From Azospirillum sp. B21 (GTDB lineage Bacteria > Pseudomonadota > Alphaproteobacteria > Azospirillales > Azospirillaceae), in the NCBI RefSeq assembly GCF_008364825.1, contig NZ_VTTO01000012.1, positions 62,001-126,000 on the forward strand: 64,000 bases of DNA, read 5' to 3'. The translations under genes and the position numbers were made by a program. Position 1 is the first letter of the stretch. Each line of letters opens with the position of its first letter. Below the pieces are notes generated by a model. That model was not told where the DNA came from, made no database searches, and saw only the letters and a list, made by a program, of their open reading frames with translations. This document shows positions 25,593 through 34,685 of the stretch, piece by piece.

Positions 25593-27698
25593 TCATAATG
25601 CCTTCCTCCTGGACGGGGTGGTGCGTCGAACCAGAGTACGGAGTTCCGGAATGCGCTCCTCCTCGAGCATAATCTGCCAGGGCAGGCCCTTGGCGAGCTG
25701 ATGCCCGGACAGACGGCCACACTTCAGCCACTTCAAGATCGTCTGGGCCGTTACTCCGAGCGCTTTGGCTGCGCCCTGGATTGAGTAGCTGCCATCCGGC
25801 CACCGGACCGGATTGGCCTCAGCTCCGTTGATCTTCACCGTCGCGATGCCCCACCGCTTGCGCAGCAGGAAAACGAGCCCATGGTCGAACGTCGTTCCAC
25901 GGCTCGACAGGAACCCTTCTGCATTCAAGGTCTCGGCGATTTCTCCGTCCATCTTACCCGCGGCGTTCAAAGCGCGCACGCGGCCTTCCAACCCCTCGAT
26001 CCCGGCATAGCAGTCGTAGGAGTGCACGGTCCGCCGCAGATCATGTTCGCTGACTGCCCCGGTTTGCCACACGAGGCGGATCAATACCCGGCCGGGAACC
26101 TGTTTCTGGTCGAGGATGGCTTCCTGGATGATCAAGCGCACGATGCGCTTGCGGTCCGCAGCCGTGGTCGTCTGCGCGTGCCATACGGCCGAGAGGTTCG
26201 CCCCGACCGCCAGGATCTCGGTGCGTTCGGCATCGCTCAGGGCCAAGGGTTGCTCCCGGCACCAGTGCTCGTACTCCGTCTCTACCTGCTCGATGGCGCG
26301 CAGCCGCTCCTCCCAGGCCCGTTCCAAGGACCGGGCGACCAGCCGGTTTTCCGGTTCGACTGCGTCGTACTGTCGACGAGCACGCTCCGCCTCGTACCGG
26401 GACCGTTCACGCCGGAGGGCCCATTGCCGCTCCAATAGACGGGCTTCCTCGTCAAGGGTGCTCAGCGCAGCGATGGCCAGGGCCACCCGGTCGGGCGTGA
26501 GCGCTTCCAACACAAGACGTTCGATTTCGGCATCGACCGCCAGGGCGCGGACTTCCTGACACATTGGAGCCCCACTCTGATGTTTGTCGGCGCCGCAGCG
26601 ATACACCGGATACTCGCCGTGGGGGCCGGAGTATCCCAGACCCATCCGACGCCCACACCGTCCGCACACGGCGATCCCTTGCAGCAGAGCCATGCCCTTA
26701 CGAGGCACGCCCCGGTGTCCAGCGCTGTAGCGGTTGATGTTGTCCGACAGCCGTTTCTGGTTGGCCATGAACTCCTCCCAACCGATGTAGCCGGGGTGAG
26801 CCTCCAACAGGCACACCGGCCATGCGTCCGGCGGCCGCGTCACCGTTCCACTGCGCGGCACTCCGGCCCGACGACGGCCCGGGTCCTGGAAGTGGCGGCC
26901 GTAAACGTAGGCGCCGGCGTAAGACGGGTTCTTCAGGATGTTGAGCACCCGGCTGCTGTCTGCTGGCTGCCACACCACCGCGTGCGGTGCGGGGCCCCGC
27001 AACGGGCGTACTGGCACCAACAATCCGGCGCGCTGCAGCGCCCGCATAACCGCATGGGCGCTTCCCAGATCACGGAAGAGATGAAACACCAGGTTCAGGC
27101 GCGCCTGAACCTCCTCGTCGGGATTGAGGACAATCATGCCGCCGCGGTCCTCGGCCAATCCGGCTGGCAGCGGCTGGCGCAACTCCCCACGTTCCGCCTT
27201 CTGGCGTTCACCCTGGTGGAGCCGGATTTTGATCTGGTGCAGTTCCGCCTCGCTCATGATGCCGGACAGGCCCAGCAGCAGCCGGTCGTGGTAGGCGGCC
27301 GGGTCGAACAGCCGTTCGCCATCGGCGATCAGCACGCCGAAGAGGCCGCACAGTTCGATGAGCTGGTACCAGTCACGGTTGTTGCGGGCCAAGCGAGAGG
27401 CGTCCAGGCTGAGCACGAGGCCGGCATGACCAAGGCCGATCTCGGCGATCAGCTTCTGAAAGCCTTGCCGACCGTCGCTGCTTGCGCCGGAACAGCCGAG
27501 ATCCTCATCGATGACCTGGACCCGCTCCCGTGGCCAACCGAGATGAAGGGCACGGTCGACCAACCGGTACTGCAGCTCAGTGCTCTCTTGGTGCTGGCGG
27601 ATCTGCCCGACTGACGACTGCCGCACATAAATGAAGGCCAGCTTGGCACGATGCGCCGTGGTGACCAGATCCTCATGGGGACGCGTCGCGGTCAGCAT
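25593..27698 (-). CDS. Large serine recombinase (701 aa)
   Basis: The resolvase domain has F-I-Y-V-R-Q-S-S-V-G-Q (catalytic Ser in the S-S pair) and L-V-L-S-L-D-A-S-R-L-A-R-N. A Recombinase domain follows (VMRALQRAGLLVPVR... NILKNPSYAGAYVYG), then a zinc ribbon (CGRCGRRMGLGYSG ... Y-R-C-G-A), a coiled coil and a C-terminal helix-turn-helix (SIQGAAKALGVTAQTILKWLKCGRL). It is longer than the recombinase at 12957 and belongs to another branch. It starts within the end of the upstream small gene (ATGCTGA). It presumably integrated the element into istB. Confidence 0.93.
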   Translation of the reverse strand: MLTATRPHEDLVTTAHRAKLAFIYVRQSSVGQIRQHQESTELQYRLVDRALHLGWPRERVQVIDEDLGCSGASSDGRQGFQKLIAEIGLGHAGLVLSLDASRLARNNRDWYQLIELCGLFGVLIADGERLFDPAAYHDRLLLGLSGIMSEAELHQIKIRLHQGERQKAERGELRQPLPAGLAEDRGGMIVLNPDEEVQARLNLVFHLFRDLGSAHAVMRALQRAGLLVPVRPLRGPAPHAVVWQPADSSRVLNILKNPSYAGAYVYGRHFQDPGRRRAGVPRSGTVTRPPDAWPVCLLEAHPGYIGWEEFMANQKRLSDNINRYSAGHRGVPRKGMALLQGIAVCGRCGRRMGLGYSGPHGEYPVYRCGADKHQSGAPMCQEVRALAVDAEIERLVLEALTPDRVALAIAALSTLDEEARLLERQWALRRERSRYEAERARRQYDAVEPENRLVARSLERAWEERLRAIEQVETEYEHWCREQPLALSDAERTEILAVGANLSAVWHAQTTTAADRKRIVRLIIQEAILDQKQVPGRVLIRLVWQTGAVSEHDLRRTVHSYDCYAGIEGLEGRVRALNAAGKMDGEIAETLNAEGFLSSRGTTFDHGLVFLLRKRWGIATVKINGAEANPVRWPDGSYSIQGAAKALGVTAQTILKWLKCGRLSGHQLAKGLPWQIMLEEERIPELRTLVRRTTPSRRKAL

Positions 27699-28162
27699 GA
27701 TGCACCCTTGGAACGCTGGGAGTATCCGGCCTGTGCATCCGAGCCATCATGCTGGCGTACACCGCGGCGATTGTCCGGCGCGTGTCCGGTGGCAGTGCCG
27801 ACCACAGCGTCGTGGGTGTCGCCGGTGGCTTCGGCGGCAGATGGGCTTGGGTCCGGGGCGCCGAAGCGATGTGACTCATCGGCGACCTCCTCTCTCGAAA
27901 CCTTCAACAGCGCCCGCAGGCATTCGGCCAAGGGCAGCAGCGTCCGCACGGTGATGCGTGCATCAACCCGATCGGCCGGCATGCGCTCCACCGCTTCCAA
28001 GACCGAGACAAGATCGGTAGCCGCCCGGCGAACGTGTCGGTGTCGCCCGTCGGGGAGAACGACAGTTACCCAGTCCGGACCGCGGGGCGACGGTTCCGCT
28101 ACGACTTCAAAGCGTTGGCCGTAAAGGGAATGTCGCCGATCCACGATCGTGACCTCAGTCAC
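27692..28162 (-). CDS. Recombinase-associated small protein (DUF5372-like)
   Basis: A 156-residue protein from the GTG at 28162. Residues 5-60 (VTIVDRRHSLYGQRFEVVAE... VTVVLPDGRHRHVRRAATDL) look like the DUF5372 domain that accompanies recombinases in mobile elements. The rest is low complexity. Its stop overlaps the recombinase ATG as ATGCTGA, so translation is coupled. The role is unknown; it may be a recombination accessory factor. Confidence 0.65.
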   Translation of the reverse strand: MTEVTIVDRRHSLYGQRFEVVAEPSPRGPDWVTVVLPDGRHRHVRRAATDLVSVLEAVERMPADRVDARITVRTLLPLAECLRALLKVSREEVADESHRFGAPDPSPSAAEATGDTHDAVVGTATGHAPDNRRGVRQHDGSDAQAGYSQRSKGASC

Positions 28163-28474
28163 CAGCCGATCAACAACTGTGGCAACCTGCGATGATTGGG
28201 GATGCCACCTACGCCGACGCCATCCTCGACCGCCTCGTGCACCGGGCCTACCGCATCGACCTGCATGGCGACTCCATGCGCCGCACCAAGGCCGATGCCG
28301 CCAGCGAAACCCCTGACACCTAAGGCCGGTGCTTGGCAACCAAACCCACAACCTTCATAACGTAAATCCAGGCTTCGGCCCCGGCACCCACCAGCTTGCA
28401 ATTCGGGTGGGCGGTTTCGCCGAAACGGTGGGCGCTTTCAACCGAAACGCCTGGGCGAATTCGCCGAAATACGC

Positions 28475-29485
28475 ATGATGGATGCCATTGAACAGGCGGC
28501 TCCAGGGGTGGATGTTTCTACCGCCTGCCGGGCGCTTGGCGTGCCGCGCGCCAGCTTCTATCGTTATCGCGACCGGCAGCGCCGGGTCGGTCCACCACGC
28601 CCTCCCAGTCGTCGGCCCCCTCCACCACGCGCGCTGAGCGGCGGTGAGCGCGATCGCGTGCTTGATCTGCTGCATGGCGACCGCTTCGTCGATGCCGCCC
28701 CGGCCCAGGTCTACGCCACCCTGCTCGATGAAGGGCAGTACCTGTGCTCGGTGCGCACCATGTACCGCCTGCTCGCCGCCAACGATGAAGTGCGTGAGCG
28801 CCGCCAACAATGCCGGCACCCGACCTACAGCAAGCCCGAACTGCTCGCCACCGGCCCCAACCAGGTGTGGAGCTGGGACATCACCAAGCTGAAGGGCCCG
28901 GTCAAGGGCACCTGGTTGTGCCTCTACGTCATCCTCGACATCTACAGCCGCGCCGTGGTGGGCTGGACGGTGGGCTACCGGGAAAGCGCGGCACTGGCCG
29001 AGCGGCTGATCCGACAGACGGTGCGCAAGCAGGGCATCCCCCGTGACCGGCTGACGCTGCACGCCGACCGCGGGGCGGCAATGAAGGCCAAGGCTGTGAT
29101 CGAGCTGCTGGCTGATCTCGGCGTGACACGCAGCCACAGCCGGCCACAGCAATCCAACGACAACCCGTTCTCCGAGGCGCAGTTCAAGACGCTCAAGTAC
29201 CATCACACCTTCCCGGACCGCTTCGGCTCGATCCAGGATGCCCGGGCGTTCTGCCGCGCCTTCTTCGGCTGGTACAACACCGAACATCGACATTCCGGGC
29301 TGGCGCTGATGACCCCGCACCAGGTGCACTATGGCGACACCGCTGCGATCTGCGCCGCGCGTCAGGCGGTGCTCGATGAGGGGCATCGCCGCCATCCCGA
29401 GCGTTTCGTCCGCAAGCCGCCTGAAGCGCCGGCACCGCCAGCCGCCGTGTGGATCAACCCGCCGGCCGAGCCAAAGGCGAGCTGA
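28475..29485 (+). CDS. IS3-family OrfB transposase
   Basis: A 336-residue protein; the IS21 insertion supplied the first A of ATGATGGAT, so the gene still has a start at 28475 or 28478. The DDE triad lies in W-S-W-D-I-T-K-L, H-A-D-R-G-A-A-M and F-S-E-A-Q-F-K-T. The C-terminus FFGWYNTEHRHSGLALMTP is the usual IS3 tail. It is complete but separated from orfA by 5.2 kb. Confidence 0.9.
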   Translation: MMDAIEQAAPGVDVSTACRALGVPRASFYRYRDRQRRVGPPRPPSRRPPPPRALSGGERDRVLDLLHGDRFVDAAPAQVYATLLDEGQYLCSVRTMYRLLAANDEVRERRQQCRHPTYSKPELLATGPNQVWSWDITKLKGPVKGTWLCLYVILDIYSRAVVGWTVGYRESAALAERLIRQTVRKQGIPRDRLTLHADRGAAMKAKAVIELLADLGVTRSHSRPQQSNDNPFSEAQFKTLKYHHTFPDRFGSIQDARAFCRAFFGWYNTEHRHSGLALMTPHQVHYGDTAAICAARQAVLDEGHRRHPERFVRKPPEAPAPPAAVWINPPAEPKAS

Positions 29486-29578
29486 TGCTCAGTCCTGTCA
29501 TCCCGGTGTTCGGCTGGAGATCGGCCATCCCGCCGTCCCGGCCTGCCATCCATCACGCCGGCGTGCGAGGGGGCGGGC

Positions 29579-29629
29579 AAGGCCCTTCTCGAGGGACCCG
29601 CCCTGAGGGGCGGGACGGAAGGGCCTTGC
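29579..29629. repeat. Long hairpin between IS3 orfB and the IS630 remnant
   Basis: CAAGGCCCTTC pairs with GAAGGGCCTTG around an inner CCCGCCC...GGGGCGGG stem. The whole 51-bp segment lies about 95 bp after the orfB stop. The rest of 29486-29720 has no gene. It could be a terminator or a REP-like palindrome. Confidence 0.6.
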
Positions 29630-29720
29630 GCGACCTGAGCCCGCCGGCATCCTGCAAGCAGACGGACGCGGCGACCAGCTTGCTGGTGCAGTCAATCACA
29701 CAAGTGTCCCGAGCTTGAAC

Positions 29721-30802
29721 TCAAATCCCAGCTGTCTCATTCGCGTTGACATGTACCGAGTCGCGCAGTCCGATAGACATGATGGTCCAAGGCTGCTCGA
29801 CGAGGGCATTCCAGGCAAAGCAGCAGTGGTCGAGAATGTCCTGGTAGGACGCGAAGACGTGGTTGGAGAGCCAGTTGTCGCGCATGAACTGCCAGATGTT
29901 CTCCACAGGGTTCAACTCGGGGGACTTCGGTGGCAACGGCAGCAGGGTGATGTTGTTGGGGATCGGCAGCTTGGCCGAAGTGTGCCAACCTGCCTGGTCG
30001 AGCAGCACAACGGCATGCGCGCCGGGCGCCACAGCGCGGGCGATCTCCTTCAGATGCAGCGCCATCGCCTCGCTCGTGCAGCGGGGCAGCACCAGAGCCG
30101 CCCCCTTGCCCTGGGCCGGGCAGATCGCGCCGAACAGATAGGCCGAGCGCGTGCGTTGATCGTGCGGCGCTGCCGGCCGGGTGCCACGGCGCGCCCAGCG
30201 GCGGGTGATCTTGTTCTTTTGACCGATGCGGGCCTCGTCCTGCCACCAGATCTCTATGGGCTTGCCGGCAGCCTCCTGCGCTGCGACCTGCGCCAGCAGG
30301 GTGGGGAAGTTTTTTTGAACGCCTCGGCGGCGTCGGGATCCTTGGCATGATGGCGGGGACGGGCCGACAGCTTGCGAAAACCCAGGGCGCGCAGCTCTCG
30401 GCTCAGCGTCTGCTTCGAAACCGAGACGCGAAACTCGTCCCAGAGCCACTGCAACAGGTCGATGATCCGCCAGCGCACCACCCCATGCACCGCCGGGATC
30501 GGCCCCTCCTCGACGATCTGGCGCAGCGCCACCCGATGATGCTCCGCCAGACGTGGCTGCGGGCCCGGTGCCTTGCCGGTCAACAGGCCCGCCGCTCCCG
30601 CGTCGTTGAAGCGCAGCACCCAGTGGCGCACCGTCTGCAAGCTGACCCCACCGATTTCCGCCGCGGTCGATCACGGTTCTCCGTCATAGATCGCTGCCAG
30701 GGCGAGGAGCCGGCGGACTTGGCCGGGATCGTGAGAAGAACGAGCAAGCCGCCGCAGGACGGCGGCATCGTAATCGCTGCGCAGCGGGACCGGAGCGGCC
30801 AT
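29721..30802 (-). pseudogene. IS630-family transposase with in-frame stop and A7 frameshift site
   Basis: The minus-strand gene begins at 30802 (MAAPVPLRSDYDAAVLRRLA) and reads to LAAIYDGEP, where a TGA at 30673-30671 interrupts. It then continues LQTVRHWVLRFNDAG to D-A-A-E-A-F-K-K at 30320. A run of seven A (complement of 30310-30316) permits the frameshift into NFPTLLAQVAAQE, W-W-Q-D-E-A-R-I-G, L-L-D-Q-A-G-W-H-T and P-E-L-N-P-V-E-N. The A7 run is a normal programmed site for such elements; the TGA is a real lesion. Confidence 0.85.
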
Positions 30803-31558
30803 GGCGAACCTCGTCGCTGTGGTCCCTCCGGTGAATCATACCGGTGAGCGGAGCCGCTGACTCACTGAGAGGGATTCCCAAGGCCGGCAATCCGTGATTC
30901 GATACCCCATCGCGATGGGGAGGAGCGAATGCCAGCGGCGTTGCCGATCCGGGAAGACCTGAGCGCGAGCGAATTGCGTGCCTTGGCGCGGCGGGAGAAC
31001 AAAGGGCGGGTGGCGGCCCGGATGTTCGCCATCGCCCATGCGCTCGACGGGGTGAGCCGGGCGGAAGCGGCGCGGTTGGTCGGCATGGACCGCCAAGCCC
31101 TGCGCGATGCGGTGGTGCGTTACAACGCCGAAGGCGTCGCCGGGCTCTATGATCGTCCACTGCCCGGCCGGCCGGAATGGCTGAGCGAGGGCGAACAGGC
31201 GACGCTCAAGGCCATCATCCTGGCCGGCCCCGATCCGAGACGGCACGGCTGCGTGGAATGGACCCTGCCGATCCTGTGCGAGGTGATCGCCGAACGCTTC
31301 GCCAAGACGCTGCATCCGGCCAGTCTGTCGCGCATCGTGCGTCGGCTGAACCTGTCGAAGCAGAAGACGCGGCCCCGCCATCCGCAGTCCAACGCCAAGG
31401 CCCAGGCCGCCTTCCAAAAAAGGGGCTGCGCGAAGCGCTGAAGGCCGCGGCCGCTGCGCATCCGGAGCGTCGCCTCCAACTCTGGTTCCAGATGCTATGA
31501 GGCGGGGCTCCGTGGATGATGGATCATAGGAGTGTCCCTCATGTGCAAGGAGCCAGCG

Positions 31559-32692
31559 ATGCCGCTTACCAGCCCCGTTGTCGACAGCACGATCTACCTG
31601 GCGCTCGAACTCAGCCGCTCCACTTGGCTCGCCGCCATGCGCTTGCCGGGGGCCACCAAGAGTGTTCTGCATCGCATAGCGGCCGGCGACACGGCGGCGC
31701 TGCTCGCGTTCATCACGACCCAGCGCGCACGTGTGGAAGCGCGCCTGGGCGCCTCGGTCGCCGTCGTCTCCTGCTTCGAGGCGGGGCGTGACGGCTTCTG
31801 GCTGCACCGACTTCTGCTCGACAATGATGTGAACAACCATGTCGTTGAGCCGACTAGCATTTTGGTCAATCGCCGTGCTCGGCGGGCCAAGACGGATCGG
31901 CTCGACGCGGAGGGGCTGCTGCGGGTGCTGGCGGCTTATCACCGAGGCGATCATCAGGTGTGCAGTGTGCTCCACGTTCCAAGCCCGGCGGAGGAGGATG
32001 CCAAGCGCCCGCACCGAGAGCGCGAACACCTGGTCCAGGAACGGGTCCGGATCGAGAACCGCATCGCGGCGCTTCTGGCCACCCAAGGCATTCAGAAGCG
32101 GCCATCGTTGCGCTCCTGGACGGACGATCTCGCCGCCTTACGGACGGGGGACGGGCGGGAACTGCCGCCGCATCTGCGCGCGGAACTCGATCGTCTGCGA
32201 CGGCGGCTCATCCTCACCATGGAGTTGATCCGGGAGATCGAAGCCGAACGGACAACGGCCCTTGCGGCCTCGCCATCCGACCCGATCCAGCGGAAGATGG
32301 CGGCCCTCGCCCGCATCCGCGGGATCGGTGACAACTTCGCCACGGTGCTTACGCGTGAGGTCTTCTACCGCGGCTTCGGCAACCGCCGCCAACTCGCCAG
32401 CTACGTCGGCATCGCCCCGATGCCGCACCAAAGTGGAGCCATGGACCGGGATCGGCGGATCGGGCGAGCCGGAAACCCTCGAGCCCGGACAACCCTCATC
32501 CAGCTAGCGTGGTTGTGGCTCCGCTACCAGCCGGGGAGCAGGCTGGCGGAATGGTTCCGCAACCGTGTTGGCGATCTCGCCGGACGGACACGGCGGATCG
32601 CCATCGTCGCTATGGCGCGCAAGCTTCTGGTCGCGCTCTGGCGCTACGTCGAGACCGGAGTGGTGCCGGAGGGCGTCGAACTCAGGGGATAG
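31559..32692 (+). CDS. IS110-family transposase (IS1111-like)
   Basis: A 377-residue protein starting at 31559, 5 bp after AAGGAG. The DEDD domain shows Y-L-A-L-E-L-S, S-C-F-E-A-G-R-D-G and K-T-D-R-L-D-A-E. The C-terminal part has LARIRGIGDNFATVLTREVF, YVGIAPMPHQSGAM and N-P-R-A-R-T-T-L-I-Q. It appears intact. In the first domain a glutamate replaces the usual Asp (L-E-L-S instead of x-D-x-S/H), a variant seen in some subgroups, so activity is not certain. Confidence 0.9.
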   Translation: MPLTSPVVDSTIYLALELSRSTWLAAMRLPGATKSVLHRIAAGDTAALLAFITTQRARVEARLGASVAVVSCFEAGRDGFWLHRLLLDNDVNNHVVEPTSILVNRRARRAKTDRLDAEGLLRVLAAYHRGDHQVCSVLHVPSPAEEDAKRPHREREHLVQERVRIENRIAALLATQGIQKRPSLRSWTDDLAALRTGDGRELPPHLRAELDRLRRRLILTMELIREIEAERTTALAASPSDPIQRKMAALARIRGIGDNFATVLTREVFYRGFGNRRQLASYVGIAPMPHQSGAMDRDRRIGRAGNPRARTTLIQLAWLWLRYQPGSRLAEWFRNRVGDLAGRTRRIAIVAMARKLLVALWRYVETGVVPEGVELRG

Positions 32693-32993
32693 CACATTGC
32701 CACCGGGCGACATCGACCGGCGGCGATAAGGGAGCGCGACCGTCTTCGTCATTGGCGACCGAGAGTTGCCGCGTTTCAGGTGGGTCGCGTCTCACCGGGG
32801 CCACGCCTCGTGCATGAGGCATTCTGGTGCGGGACCGCGGCGCGGGCCCGACCGCATGTAAGGTGATGCAGCCGCGGCTGCGTGATTGATCCGCCCCGGA
32901 CTTTTGCCATAGCACGACCAGGCCAGTTCATTGGCCAGCGACAGGGAGGAAGGGAATGCGCAAGCCCCGTTGACAGCCGAACCCTCATGTAAG
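32693..32993 (+). ncRNA. Candidate bridge-RNA region of the IS1111-like element
   Basis: About 300 bp inside the element have no credible gene and contain GC-rich stems (for example CCGCGGCGCGGG, GCAGCCGCGGCTGC). In IS1111-type elements the structured guide RNA is encoded in the 3' non-coding end. Loops complementary to the IS630 target (around CTGGTTCCAG/GACGAAG) were not verified. Confidence 0.35.
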
Positions 32994-33932
32994 GACGAAG
33001 CGCGCATCGGCCAGAAGGGCCGCACCGCGCACCGCTGGTGGGAGCGCGGGCAGCGTCCGGCCGGGCTGTGCGACAAGCGCTTCACCTCGGCCTATCTCTA
33101 CGCCGCTGTCTGCCCGGCCAGCGGCGCCGACTTCACGCTGGTCATGCCGACCGTCTCCACCACCGCCATGAGCCTGTTCCTGGATGGCTTCTCCCGCAGC
33201 CTGGAACCGGACGTCCAGGCGGTGCTCGTGCTCGACCAGGCCGGCTGGCATGGAGCGCGGGCGCTCGTCGTGCCGGGCAACATCACGCTTGTACCGCTGC
33301 CGCCCTATAGCCCCGAACTGAACCCGGTCGAGCGCGTCTGGCTGTACCTGCGCGAGCGCTTTCTGTCCCACCGGCTCCTGGACGACTACGGCGCCGTCGT
33401 CCAGGCCTGCTGTGATGCCTGGAACGCCCTCACCGCCACACCGGAGCGACTGCGCTCCCTCACAAGTTACCCGTGGCTCCCATGTGTCAATGCTTAGGCG
33501 CGGCGGTATAAGTCGGACTTCGACGGCAGGGATGGGGGGAGATTGGCGCTCACAGTATCCTCGTTGGGGGCCGCTCCTTGGCGCCCCGTTGGGGGATGGA
33601 AAGGGTGTCGCGTAAAGCCCGATGTCGGCCCCGTGCGGATACCGATTTATCCGGCCAGGGATTCCGATTTGGATCCGGTCACCTGTTCCGATTTGATCCC
33701 GGCCACCTGTACCGATCGGAAGTCGGCCAGGTGGGTGACGTCGCTTCAACAGGTCACGTGCTTCATCCCATGACGGGACATTTCTGGTCAAGGTTGTGCC
33801 GTTCGCAGCGGTCGTCCCCACTTTCCACGGGAGGGGCCCAGGGGCGCCGCGGAGTGCCCTCCTCAGCTAACGCAGCGGCGCCCCTGGGAGGGGCCTGTGG
33901 GAAGTGGGGGCGAGCGCCGGGCGCCTGCGGGA

Positions 33933-34674
33933 TCAGTCGAAGTCCTTCGGCTGCTGGGTTTTCCTCATCGACTCGCCCGTGAGGTCGATGCGATACGCCG
34001 CGTGAACGATGCGATCCAATATGGCGTCGCCCAAGGTGGGGCACCCGATGACCTGATGCCAGCGGTCCGTGGGGATTTGGCTGGTGATCAGAAGCGAGCC
34101 GCGCCCATGGCGGTCCTCCACGATCTCCAGCAAGTCACGCCGGTGATCCGCCGTCAGGGTCTCCGGCCCCCAGTCGTCGAGGATCAGCAGGTCGGCGCGT
34201 GCCAAGCTGGCCAGCAGCTTGGCGTAGCGCCCATCGCCCCGAGCCAGATCGAGGGCGGCGAAGAGCCGGGGAACGCGGTGGTAGAGAACCGAGAAGTCCT
34301 CCCGGCAGGCTTTGTGCCCAAGCGCGCAGGCCAGCCAGCTTTTGCCGATGCCCGTCGGCCCACACAGGATCAGATGGCGGTGGTCGCGGATCCACTGGCA
34401 GGAGGTCAGCTTCAGGAACAGCGCCCGATCGAGGCCGCGTCCGGCCCGGTACGACGTCCTCCACGGCCGCCTCCTGGCGCAGCTTGGCGCGCTTGGCCCG
34501 CGCCTCGAAGCGCTTCTGACGCCGCTGGGTGAGTTCGTGATCGAGCAGCAAACCCAGCCACTCCGCATGTGACAGGGCCGTGGCGGCCGGGTCGGCCTCC
34601 AGCGCCTTGAAGCCCTTGACGCAGCCGTGCAGGCCAAGGGCATGGAGGGTGTCCAGGGTGGGATGGTTCAGCAT
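33933..34674 (-). pseudogene. istB: IS21 IstB helper ATPase with frameshift
   Basis: The gene starts at 34674 (MLNHPTLDTLHALGLHGCVKG) and stays in frame to Q-E-A-A-V-E-D-V near 34452. There the expected V-D-Y-R-A-G-R-G-L-D has lost two bases. The rest, in another frame, has Walker A C-G-P-T-G-I-G-K-S-W and Walker B L-L-I-L-D-D-W-G and ends TQQPKDFD. Unless a recoding event rescues it, the helper is inactive. Confidence 0.88.
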
Positions 34675-34685
34675 GCCTGATGTCC

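Larger units (their letters stand above)
25590..28191 (-). mobile_element. Large serine-recombinase element inserted in istB
   Basis: About 2.6 kb separate the istB halves. It carries a 701-residue recombinase and an overlapping small gene, both on the minus strand. No long terminal repeats are seen; instead both borders look like istB sequence, consistent with site-specific integration at a conserved istB motif. Exact crossover bases cannot be fixed. Confidence 0.8.
24948..28323 (+). pseudogene. istB: IS21-family IstB helper ATPase, split by a recombinase element
   Basis: Part 1 (24948 to about 25588) has the Walker A motif G-P-T-G-I-G-K-T-W and Walker B L-L-I-L-D-D-W, ending W-H-R-L-I-G-D-P-T. 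Part 2 (28192-28323) resumes I-G-D-A-T-Y-A-D-A-I-L-D-R-L and runs to a normal stop (MRRTKADAASETPDT). The split lies at a conserved IstB motif. The two sides of the junction share an imperfect 14-15 bp stretch (ATCGGCGACCCAAC and ATTGGGGATGCCACC). Confidence 0.92.
23247..28475 (+). mobile_element. IS21-family element, TSD TGATG, itself interrupted
   Basis: The left end reads TGCATATTTCGGCGG from 23247; the right end, on the other strand, TGCGTATTTCGGCG ending at 28475. Subterminal GAAAGCGCCC-type repeats follow, as in IS21. TGATG at 23242-23246 is repeated at 28476-28480. It carries istA, plus an istB split by a large serine-recombinase element. Confidence 0.93.
22800..29490 (+). mobile_element. 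IS3-family element split by an IS21 insertion
   Basis: Its two genes flank the IS21 element at 23247-28475. The outer limits are approximate: the left side borders the IS66 remnant near 22800, and the right side is somewhere after the orfB stop at 29485. I could not find convincing terminal repeats by eye. Confidence 0.7.
31492..32993 (+). mobile_element. IS110-family element (1.5 kb) with long 3' non-coding end
   Basis: The borders are fixed by the exact rejoining of the IS630 frame (CAG then GAC). There is no target duplication. 67 bp precede the transposase gene and about 300 bp follow it, the layout of the IS1111 branch. Confidence 0.88.
30929..33497 (+). pseudogene. IS630-family transposase, split by IS110
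   Basis: orfA (30929-31441) has two helix-turn-helix units (GVSRAEAARLVGMDRQALRD, LHPASLSRIVRRLNLSK). An A6-G4 run at 31416-31425 is the expected -1 frameshift site into GLREALKAAAAAHPERR. The frame then ends at the IS110 border (31491) and resumes at 32994 with D-E-A-R-I-G-Q-K-G, V-L-D-Q-A-G-W-H and P-E-L-N-P-V-E-R-V-W. Without the IS110 the gene would be functional. Confidence 0.88.
30866..33500 (+). mobile_element. IS630-family element split by an IS110 insertion
   Basis: The left region starts near CACTGAGAGGGATTCCC (about 30866) and the right end is just after the transposase stop at 33497. Removing 31492-32993 rejoins the transposase exactly (L-W-F-Q / D-E-A-R-I-G). Terminal repeats were not defined with certainty. 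Confidence 0.8.

Noticed and set aside
30836..32086. 416-residue minus-strand frame
   Set aside because: It spans the junction between IS630 and IS110 genes that are clearly coded on the plus strand, so it cannot predate the insertion.
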